Below, piece after piece: positions 54,586 to 61,918 of a stretch of DNA of 64,000 bases (its first letter is position 1; each line of letters opens with the position of its first letter). The translations under genes were made by a program, and so were the position numbers. Origin of the DNA: Kaistella chaponensis. Lineage in GTDB: Bacteria; Bacteroidota; Bacteroidia; Flavobacteriales; Weeksellaceae. The notes beneath the pieces were generated by a model. The model saw only the letters and a program-made list of their open reading frames with translations. It had not been told where the DNA came from and did not search any database. The DNA lies in NCBI RefSeq assembly GCF_900156725.1, contig NZ_FTOI01000002.1, positions 248,001-312,000 of the forward strand. Direction: 5' to 3'.

Positions 54586-54737
54586 TAAATATAAATTAGT
54601 GATGAAACCTGATGCCATATTTTCCAGATACATGGGAGGTCAAATTGAAAAATTAATAGTATAGATAATCTTCTAAAAAATCTTTGATCAAAATTAATAC
54701 TGCTTAATAAAACGCTAACAAAATTTACGATAATCTA

Positions 54738-57071
54738 ATGACAACTAAGGAAATAAAAGAAGGCATAAAATTACTTTGTGAAACATCTAAAACAATTCAA
54801 AATTGCTACGAAAACAAACAGATTTTAGTAGATGAAATTAATAGAGCGAAAAGGAGCGATATTGAAAAATGCTGGCAATATTATCAAAGCAGAAGTGGTG
54901 TAATTGTAGATGTAAGGAAGGAGTTAATTAAACATATTATTGACGGAGGAGATGTCACAGTTGATTTTCTTGAGAAATTGGTAGAAAAGCATAAGGAAGG
55001 CAAAGAAAACCAGTTCAAAACATATAAGAATTTTTATACCATATTCTATCCTGTAATCACATTTTATGGTCACCAAAATTTAAGAGAATTTATTGAGAAA
55101 TTTATCGCGCAAATTATTTTGGATTTAGGAATTAGTGAACAAGTAAAATCAATTTCGTTTGATTTTCAAGGAGCCAGACAGCTTGGAAGTGATAGATATT
55201 GGTTAGCTATTTATAATAAAGCACAAGAAAACCAGTCTACAGGTTTGCAGTTCTTCATAGATTTTCATAATGGATCTATGACTTACGGAATTTACAGGCA
55301 TTCTGACAAAACTTATGTTAAAGAAAAGATTTTGGCGACCGCAGTTGATTTTGATTATGATGTGATGCTATCTTATTTTAAATCAGACGTTAATACTATT
55401 CTGGAAGATATTCCTGATTACGGTGATTTAAAAACAATTGATTTAGAAAATCATAATTTATATAAAATGTCCCACGGAAGCTTTAAACAAAGAAGTAAAA
55501 GTCATATTGTCGATAGTTTAATCAATAACAATTGGATTACTTTACATGAAGACACAGGAAAGGATCAAGCTAAGTCTTTTAAGGAGAATTTAAAAAATGG
55601 AGATTTCGTTTACATAACTCTTGGCTCAAATAAACTCATAGGAATTGCGAGAGTAATATCTGATGTTTGGGATTATGTACCAAATGAGATGATCGGAAGT
55701 GATGGTTGGATTTATAAAGAAGTTGAGTTTGTTAAAAATCCTGTTAAACCCAATACAAAAGACCTTCAAGATAAAGGAACTATTTATCCAAGTGGAAATA
55801 CTACTTTCACTCAAATCAAGCCTGATATTTTAGAAGAAGCAAATAAAAAGCTATTTATGCCTTATTTCAATGTTGAATTTATAAGTGGACAAACTAGCAA
55901 AAGTTATCCTGCTTTTAAGCCTTCGATGGTTAATGCTCCATTAAATCAAATACTGTATGGTCCTCCTGGAACAGGTAAAACGTATAATACAATTTTAAAA
56001 GCTGTTGAAATTATTACAGGTCAGATTCCAAATTCTTACAAAGATGCAGTAGATATTTTTAATAAGAATCTTAACAACCAAATAGAATTTATAACATTTC
56101 ATCAAAGTTACAGTTACGAAGATTTTATCCAAGGGTTAAGACCGGATATAGAAAATGGCAAAGAATTGTCATTCGAGAAGAAAGATGGCATTTTTAAAAG
56201 AATAGCGGATAGAGCTTTAGCAAATCTTAAGGCATCCAAAGATCCTTTAAGTCAAAAAAAACCATTTGAATTTGTTTTTAATCAATTAATTGAACCTTTA
56301 AATAATATGGAGGTTAATGAACTCAACATCAAAATGAAAAAGTCATCTTTCTTCATTACAGAGGTTGGTGAAAAATCAATAGCATTTAGAAAAAATATCG
56401 GGGATTCTGAGCATACTCTTAGTATAGCTACTTTAAAGAAGATGTATGATAAAGGAGAAAACGATTTAATACTTGGAGGTTTACAACCTTATTATAATCC
56501 TATTTTAGAATTATTATTAGAAAAAGGAAAAAAGAACTTAACAAAAGTTGAGCTAAAAAATTATGTTATTGTAATTGATGAAATAAACCGAGCAAATATC
56601 TCCCGTGTTTTTGGAGAATTGATTACATTGATTGAAGAAGATAAACGTTCAGAAGGCGAGATTCCACTCTCAGTTACATTACCCTCTGGTGATTCATTTA
56701 TTGTTCCATCAAATTTGTACATCATTGGTACAATGAATACAGCTGATAAGTCCATAGCATTACTTGATATAGCTTTGAGAAGACGCTTTGAATTTGTACC
56801 ATATTATCCAAATCATTTAACAGAAGGAGTTAAGGATGGTTTTCTCTTGGAAAAAATTAATGCAGAAATTCAAAAAAGAAAAGGGTACGATTTTACTATT
56901 GGACACGCTTATTTTATGGGTGAGAATTATTCATTAGAAAAAACAATCAATAATAAGGTTATTCCTTTATTACTCGAATATTTTATGAACGATGAAAGAG
57001 AGATAATATCTATCCTAAAAGCTTGTGATATTGAATTGGAAGGCTGGCCAATGAAAATGAAAACATTGTGA
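54738..57071 (+). CDS. mcrB: McrB-type AAA+ GTPase subunit of a methyl-dependent restriction system
   Basis: 777 residues. The first 240 residues show no familiar domain; at about 255-385 there is a segment resembling the PUA/EVE-like fold (LKNGDFVYITLGSNKLIGIARV...), a plausible modified-base reader. The AAA+ module has Walker A GPPGTGKT (408-415), EINRANISRVFGELITLIEEDKR (Walker B region, about 615) and the McrB signature MNTADKS (666-672) with RRRFEF. It overlaps mcrC by 4 bp (GTGA), forming the McrBC pair. Confidence 0.9.
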   Translation: MTTKEIKEGIKLLCETSKTIQNCYENKQILVDEINRAKRSDIEKCWQYYQSRSGVIVDVRKELIKHIIDGGDVTVDFLEKLVEKHKEGKENQFKTYKNFYTIFYPVITFYGHQNLREFIEKFIAQIILDLGISEQVKSISFDFQGARQLGSDRYWLAIYNKAQENQSTGLQFFIDFHNGSMTYGIYRHSDKTYVKEKILATAVDFDYDVMLSYFKSDVNTILEDIPDYGDLKTIDLENHNLYKMSHGSFKQRSKSHIVDSLINNNWITLHEDTGKDQAKSFKENLKNGDFVYITLGSNKLIGIARVISDVWDYVPNEMIGSDGWIYKEVEFVKNPVKPNTKDLQDKGTIYPSGNTTFTQIKPDILEEANKKLFMPYFNVEFISGQTSKSYPAFKPSMVNAPLNQILYGPPGTGKTYNTILKAVEIITGQIPNSYKDAVDIFNKNLNNQIEFITFHQSYSYEDFIQGLRPDIENGKELSFEKKDGIFKRIADRALANLKASKDPLSQKKPFEFVFNQLIEPLNNMEVNELNIKMKKSSFFITEVGEKSIAFRKNIGDSEHTLSIATLKKMYDKGENDLILGGLQPYYNPILELLLEKGKKNLTKVELKNYVIVIDEINRANISRVFGELITLIEEDKRSEGEIPLSVTLPSGDSFIVPSNLYIIGTMNTADKSIALLDIALRRRFEFVPYYPNHLTEGVKDGFLLEKINAEIQKRKGYDFTIGHAYFMGENYSLEKTINNKVIPLLLEYFMNDEREIISILKACDIELEGWPMKMKTL

Positions 57072-58429
57072 TTAATTTATTTGAATACAAAAATAGAGCG
57101 TCCTTAGATGAAGAACATTTCGAGAATTTAGAAATTTTTTTAGACTCGGTTTGGAATAAAAGAGAGAGAACAGCATACTATACTGAGGAGGAGAATAGAG
57201 AAGAAATACAACGTTTTTTACAGTTTTTTCATAGAACAAATGAACTTAAATCAAATAAGTACGTTGGTGTTATTCATTTCCAAAATCAAACCATCAATCT
57301 TCTACCCAAAATTTTTTACGAGGATAATGAAGTTGATGACAGTCAGATATTCGTTATTAATACACATATTCTTTGGTGGTTGAGTTATTGTAGGAAATTA
57401 AAGTTTCCTAATTATTTGTCAGGATTGAATAGTGAAAAAGCTGATTTTTTTGAAGTGTTAATTTACTTATTTAGTAAATATACAAAGGATATTTTAAACT
57501 CCTCGGTGTATCAAAAATATGTTGAAATTGAAAATGAAATCAACAATGTAAAAGGAAGGATTAATTTTAATTCATACATTAAAGAAAATTTAGGAAAAGC
57601 AAGATATCACAAAGTTAGTTGCATTTATGATTCTTTTGAGATTGATAATGAATTTAATCAATGCATAAAGTATGTATGCAAAATATTAATATCCGCAACT
57701 TCTGATTATCAAAACAAAAGAAGTTTAAATGATATTTTATTTTTATTGGATGATGTTTCCGATGTCACAATTTCAGCAGATCAATGCAAACGAATGAGGT
57801 TTAATCCCATTTTTTCGCATTTCGAAACAGTAAGAGACTATTGTAGTTTATTTTTAGAAAATTCAATTTCATTTAATTATAAAAATGAGTTGAAGTTATT
57901 TGCTTTTCTCTTACCAATGGAATACGTGTTTGAAGATTTCATTTACGGCTTTATCGATAGAGAAATTGAAGGTATAAATCCCAAAGGGCAAGTCACTGGA
58001 GTATATTTGGACGAAGCTAAAACATTTGGTTTAAAACCCGATCTAATTTTAGATCTAGGATTCAAAAAAGTAATAGCAGATACTAAATATAAATTGGTGT
58101 ATTCTAACGATTTAAATCCAAAGTGTGGTGTTTCTCAATCTGATTTGTATCAAATGGTTTCATACGCAATTCGCTTTTCTATCAATGAAGTTAAATTGTT
58201 TTATCCCAACAGCATTAATAGTGAACCTTTAAAAAATTTCAACATTAAAATAAAAGATACGCTGGCGGACGGAAAAGAAATCGAAGTTTCTGCTTATCAA
58301 TTACCAGTTATTGATTTGAATTTAACCTCTGTAGAAATTAAGTCACATCAGAACTTTATAAAAAGTTTCGAAAAATTAAAAAATGATCTTATTGTAAAAT
58401 TGGAAAAAATTTTATTTACAAATAAATAA
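57068..58429 (+). CDS. mcrC: McrC-type nuclease subunit
   Basis: 453 residues, starting with GTG that overlaps the mcrB stop. The C-terminal region has the nuclease motif PDLILDLGFKKVIADTKYK (about 324-342; Asp, Asp-x-Lys) of the McrC PD-(D/E)xK domain. McrC cuts DNA after activation by GTP-driven McrB. The N-terminal part (RFLQFFHRTNELKSNKYVGVIHFQNQTINLLPKIF) is the McrB-contact region. Confidence 0.9.
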   Translation: MINLFEYKNRASLDEEHFENLEIFLDSVWNKRERTAYYTEEENREEIQRFLQFFHRTNELKSNKYVGVIHFQNQTINLLPKIFYEDNEVDDSQIFVINTHILWWLSYCRKLKFPNYLSGLNSEKADFFEVLIYLFSKYTKDILNSSVYQKYVEIENEINNVKGRINFNSYIKENLGKARYHKVSCIYDSFEIDNEFNQCIKYVCKILISATSDYQNKRSLNDILFLLDDVSDVTISADQCKRMRFNPIFSHFETVRDYCSLFLENSISFNYKNELKLFAFLLPMEYVFEDFIYGFIDREIEGINPKGQVTGVYLDEAKTFGLKPDLILDLGFKKVIADTKYKLVYSNDLNPKCGVSQSDLYQMVSYAIRFSINEVKLFYPNSINSEPLKNFNIKIKDTLADGKEIEVSAYQLPVIDLNLTSVEIKSHQNFIKSFEKLKNDLIVKLEKILFTNK

Positions 58430-58531
58430 CTTAATTTTATATTTGGTAATGTCTAGGTTTTAAAGAAACTCCTTAATGAATTATAATCATTATTCGTAAT
58501 GCTTTAAAAATTTACAATGAAATCATAACCG

Positions 58532-59512
58532 ATGGAAATTAAAAATCAAATAGAAATTTATCAAGCCAATGATGGCTCTACTCAAATCAACGTACAGGTT
58601 GAGCAGGATACAATCTGGCTCACTCAGGGTCATATTGCAGAGCTTTTCGAAAGAGACAGAACTGTTATCGGTCGACATATATCTAATGTTTTTAATGAAA
58701 ATGAACTAGACGAAAATGTGGTGTGTGCAAATTTTGCACACACCACTCAACATGGTGCTATCAAAGGAAAAAGCCAATCCAAAGATGTAAAATATTATAA
58801 TTTAGATGTAATTATCTCTGTTGGTTATCGTGTGAAATCAAAACAAGGAACACGATTTCGAATTTGGGCAAACAAAATTCTAAAAGAATATCTGGTAAAA
58901 GGTTATGCTGTAAACGAGAAAAGATTAGAGCAAAAAGAACAGGAAGTTCAACTCCTAAAAAATGGCATTCAGATTCTAAGTAGAGCGATTGCAGAAAAAG
59001 CCAACGAAAATGAATGGCTATCCGTATTTTCAAAAGGCTTACAATTATTAGATGATTATGACCACGAGCAATTAGACTCTAAAGGTTTAACAAAAAAACA
59101 AGCACTTTATCCTACCAGAGAAGATTATCAGGAACTCATCAATCAAATGGTTGTTGATTTTGATTCACAAGTATTTGGAAAAGAAAAAGATAAAAACTTT
59201 GAAAGTTCAATTGCGCAAATAGAAAAAGGATTTGGTGAAAACGACTTTTACCCAACTTTGGAAGAGAAAGCGACCATGCTTTTGTACTTAGTTGTGAAAA
59301 ATCATTCGTTCGTAGATGGAAATAAAAGAATTGCTGCAGCGTGTTTTCTGAAATTTTTGCAAACAAATCAAATGCTTTTCAACGCTCAAAATGAACTGAT
59401 TATTGGGAATGACACTTTAGCAAGTTTGACTTTGCTAATCGCATCAAGTAAACATGAAGAAATGGAAACCGTGAAACGATTGGTGATTAGTGTGTTGAAT
59501 AGAAACAAGTAA
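58532..59512 (+). CDS. RhuM-Fic/DOC fusion protein
   Basis: 326 residues. The N-terminal RhuM-like half (TIWLTQGHIAELFERDRTVIGRHISNVFNENELDE...[46 protein letters not shown]) is followed by a linker and a C-terminal Fic/DOC domain with HSFVDGNKRIAA (about 258-269), the active-site motif HxFxDGNxR. Fic enzymes transfer AMP or phosphate to target proteins; the family is known as virulence RhuM. No separate antitoxin gene is visible, so the N-terminal half may act as regulator. It lies 102 bp after mcrC and resembles the N-terminus of the RhuM protein at 49143. Confidence 0.85.
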   Translation: MEIKNQIEIYQANDGSTQINVQVEQDTIWLTQGHIAELFERDRTVIGRHISNVFNENELDENVVCANFAHTTQHGAIKGKSQSKDVKYYNLDVIISVGYRVKSKQGTRFRIWANKILKEYLVKGYAVNEKRLEQKEQEVQLLKNGIQILSRAIAEKANENEWLSVFSKGLQLLDDYDHEQLDSKGLTKKQALYPTREDYQELINQMVVDFDSQVFGKEKDKNFESSIAQIEKGFGENDFYPTLEEKATMLLYLVVKNHSFVDGNKRIAAACFLKFLQTNQMLFNAQNELIIGNDTLASLTLLIASSKHEEMETVKRLVISVLNRNK

Positions 59513-59525
59513 GCAATTCTAAAGC

Positions 59526-59570
59526 GTTCAAGAGCAGTAAATTTGTTTTGCAAATTTACTGCTCTTGAAC
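59526..59570. terminator. Perfect 20-bp hairpin after the RhuM-Fic gene
   Basis: Perfect inverted repeat 59526-59545 with 59551-59570, loop TTTTG. It starts 14 bp past the RhuM-Fic stop codon. There is no long T-run after it, so it may be a transcript-stabilising or processing hairpin rather than a simple terminator. Confidence 0.55.
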
Positions 59571-59592
59571 TGAATATGCAAATAGGTAAGTG

Positions 59593-59627
59593 TTTTGTCG
59601 CAAATATATCCCATATTTGCGACAAAA
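59593..59627. terminator. Second perfect hairpin (15-bp stem)
   Basis: TTTTGTCGCAAATAT (59593-59607) pairs with ATATTTGCGACAAAA (59613-59627), 5-nt loop. Just 22 bp past the first hairpin. Confidence 0.5.
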
Positions 59628-59743
59628 ATAATTAGAAAATGTTGACGTAAAGAATTGAAATTAAACAGTTTGGATAGTCGTGAAAAAGCCAGTAGGGGTC
59701 CGCTTTTTTATGAGGTATATTTTCTTGTAGCTGCTTTAATGAT

Positions 59744-59784
59744 TTTAAGTGTTTTTATATCACATCACATATAAAACACACTTA
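59744..59784. promoter_or_regulatory. Imperfect inverted repeat upstream of hipB, candidate operator
   Basis: TTTAAGTGTTTTTATAT and ATATAAAACACACTTAAA face each other around CACATCAC (one gap). It precedes a TATATTTG -7 element at 59820-59827 for hipB; HipB-type repressors bind such repeats at their own promoters. Confidence 0.45.
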
Positions 59785-59854
59785 AAGACAAATGGTATAC
59801 GCATTTACATATAATTTTATATATTTGCACTAAATACTTGCAAAAGCATATAAA

Positions 59855-60067
59855 ATGTATAAAAATCTAGCACAATTTACAAAAGACAAACGCAAAGAAG
59901 CAAAACTTACACAGCAGGAATTTGCTGAAAGAGCTGGTGTTGCTTTGACCGTGGTAAGGAAAATAGAGCAGGGAAAGGAGAATTTAAGTCTTGCAAAAGT
60001 GAACCAAGTACTTTTGATGTTTGGTAATAAATTAGCACCAATAATCTTAAAAGAAATTGAGAAATGA
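59855..60067 (+). CDS. hipB: HipB-type antitoxin/autoregulator (helix-turn-helix)
   Basis: 70 residues, an XRE-type helix-turn-helix: FTKDKRKEAKLTQQEFAERAGVALTVVRKIEQGKENLSLAKVNQVLLMFGNKLAP. Length and position just before the HipS and HipT genes match HipB. Its stop overlaps the next start (ATGA). It should bind operator DNA and repress the operon. Confidence 0.88.
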   Translation: MYKNLAQFTKDKRKEAKLTQQEFAERAGVALTVVRKIEQGKENLSLAKVNQVLLMFGNKLAPIILKEIEK

Positions 60068-60399
60068 GGCGAGGAAAAGTATTTTACCAAAACGATTTGG
60101 CGGGAATAATTACAGAAACACCAGACGGAGAATATACTTTTGTGTACGATATGAACTATATTCAAAAATTCCCTAATCAAGAGATTACTTTTTCGATGCC
60201 AGTTTCAGATAAAATTTTTAAAGAAAAACGACTTTTTCCATTTTTTGAAGGACTTATTCCAGAAGGTTGGCTGTTAGAAATAGCTGCTGAAAGTTGGAAA
60301 ATTAATAAGAATGACAGAATGGGATTGCTTTTAGCATGCTGTAAAAACTGCATTGGTGCGGTAAGTATTCAACCACTAAATGAAGATGAAAATGGGTGA
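60064..60399 (+). CDS. hipS: HipS-like protein (separate HipA N-subdomain)
   Basis: 111 residues corresponding to the N-terminal subdomain of HipA: KVFYQNDLAGIITETPDGEYTFVYDMNYIQ...FPFFEGLIPEGWLLEIAAESWKINKNDRMGLLLACCKNCIGAVSI. In the tripartite HipBST system the separate HipS, not HipB, neutralises the kinase HipT. Overlaps hipB by 4 bp and hipT by 20 bp. Confidence 0.8.
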   Translation: MRRGKVFYQNDLAGIITETPDGEYTFVYDMNYIQKFPNQEITFSMPVSDKIFKEKRLFPFFEGLIPEGWLLEIAAESWKINKNDRMGLLLACCKNCIGAVSIQPLNEDENG

Positions 60400-61333
60400 A
60401 AAATGTCTATTTTGCTATAATGAATTAAACTTTGAGGAAGATTTTCATTCTGCTTGCAGTTTAAAGTTTTTTGGAACGAACCTAGCTCCTAAATTGAATT
60501 ACACCATTGACGAGATGGAAGAATTAGCCCAAAATATCGTTGAAAGCTCCATTGCAGTTCCAGGCGTTCAACCAAAATTATCTTTGGGTTTTATTAAAGA
60601 CGTTTTGCAAAATGGTAATAAAGGTAGATTAACAGTTGTAGGTGCATTAGGTGGAAATTATATTCTGAAACCTCAAAATAAAACATTTCCAGAAATGCCG
60701 GAAAATGAACATTTGACCATGAAAATGGCAGAAATTTTTGGGATTTCTACCGTTCCTTCTTCTTTGATCCGCTTGAAATCTGGTGAACTTTCTTACATCA
60801 CCAAAAGAATTGACCGGAAAGAAAATGGTGAAAAAATCCACATGCAAGATATGTTTCAAATCACAGAAGCATTTGATAAATACCGAAGTTCTTTAGAAAA
60901 AATTGGAAAAGCAATTACGGAATACTCCTCCAGTACTTTGCTAGACATATTGCGATTTTATGAGGTGATCTTATTCTCATACATCACTGGAAATAATGAT
61001 ATGCATCTCAAAAACTTTTCCCTAATCCGAAATAATGAAGAATGGGAATTTTCACCTGCTTACGATTTGTTGAATGTACATTTGCACTTACCAGAAGATA
61101 AAGAGGAAACTGCCTTAACTCTCGCCGGTAAAAAAAGCAGATTAACTAAAAAGGATTTTATTCAGTTAGGTTTGAAATTTAATCTTACTGAAAAACAAAT
61201 TAGCAATTCATTCAAAAGATTGAAAAAAGGAGGAAAAAAGATGTTAACTCTGATCGAAAAATCATTTCTAACTCCAGAAAATCAAGAAAAGTATAAAGCA
61301 ATGATTAATAGCAGATTAAATGTTTTTAGTTAA
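60380..61333 (+). CDS. hipT: HipT-like serine/threonine kinase toxin
   Basis: 317 residues. Zinc-ribbon-like N-terminus CLFCYNELNFEEDFHSACSLKFFG (Cys-x2-Cys ... His-x2-Cys); a loop ESSIAVPGVQPKLSLGF (56-71) with two serines that may be autophosphorylated; catalytic segment ITGNNDMHLKNFSL and metal-binding SPAYDLLNV of the HipA kinase fold. The toxin phosphorylates tRNA synthetase in known systems and blocks translation. It ends 71 bp before attR, so HipBST is the last cargo of the element. Its start could be at one of three closely spaced Met codons. Confidence 0.87.
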   Translation: MKMKMGEKCLFCYNELNFEEDFHSACSLKFFGTNLAPKLNYTIDEMEELAQNIVESSIAVPGVQPKLSLGFIKDVLQNGNKGRLTVVGALGGNYILKPQNKTFPEMPENEHLTMKMAEIFGISTVPSSLIRLKSGELSYITKRIDRKENGEKIHMQDMFQITEAFDKYRSSLEKIGKAITEYSSSTLLDILRFYEVILFSYITGNNDMHLKNFSLIRNNEEWEFSPAYDLLNVHLHLPEDKEETALTLAGKKSRLTKKDFIQLGLKFNLTEKQISNSFKRLKKGGKKMLTLIEKSFLTPENQEKYKAMINSRLNVFS

Positions 61334-61404
61334 AAATCCATATATTAATCAATACCTTATCTGTACCATGAAATTATAACCAATTGATTATCAGTACCCG
61401 TTAT

Positions 61405-61503
61405 TTTTGAAGAAGTGAAATAATTAGCAATAATCATCGATTAATATCGATTGAAATAAATTAGCAAATCGCTGTAAATGTAATGTTTACAGCGATTTTT
61501 TTT
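61405..61503. repeat. attR: right 99-bp direct repeat with dnaK 3' end
   Basis: Gapless match to 37713-37811 (offset 23,692 bp, 8 mismatches). It encodes in frame TTT GAA GAA GTG AAA TAA, i.e. FEEVK-stop, the end of DnaK, with synonymous changes at two codons, and a dnaK-type terminator (61466-61503) with a perfect 13-bp stem. Confidence 0.88.
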
Positions 61504-61918
61504 CGCAGCTCTTATAATTGATTTTCTCTCTAGATGCGACAATAAGTGATAAATGCTGAACTGTGCATTTTTTTCTGTAGTGATGCATTTCAGTTTTTTT
61601 TATTTACTGGCTAGTAATTAGCTTGTCGCATAAGTTGAAATTTATATAAATCTTCCACAAAAAAGATCATTTAGAAATGTGTCATATCTACATTTTTCAG
61701 TAAAATCAACCAAAAAGGTAAAAACATTTTTTGTCTTTGATTCAATTGATGAATACCCAATGAATGATTAAGTGAAGTTGGAATTAAGTTGCGAAGTAAC
61801 GGTTGTGAGATTTGGCGATGATCTTCTATTATTTTTAAAAAAAATCCACTAGATACGGTTTCCCGTAAACCAATAATTTCTTTTTTCAGTACATTTACAA
61901 AAAACTACGATACATTAA
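61504..61918. other. 415-bp intergenic region right of the element
   Basis: AT-rich with no convincing gene. It leads to the second hsdR gene; no clear TAnnTTTG promoter was seen. Confidence 0.4.

Larger units (their letters stand above)
37713..61503 (+). mobile_element. Integrated mobilizable element (about 23.7 kb) at the dnaK 3' end
   Basis: Bounded by a 99-bp direct repeat (37713-37811 and 61405-61503; identical 32-bp core at 37741-37772 and 61433-61464). It contains, left to right, an excisionase-like gene, tyrosine integrase, replication genes with iterons, MobC-like and MobA mobilization genes, then defence cargo (type I restriction, McrBC, RhuM-Fic, HipBST). It lacks a conjugation apparatus (no VirB4/TraG-like genes), so it is an integrative mobilizable element that would need a helper. 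Confidence 0.88.

Noticed and set aside
37713..61503. Full integrative and conjugative element
   Set aside because: No coupling protein, VirB4/TraG or pilus genes seen; only mobilization functions are present.
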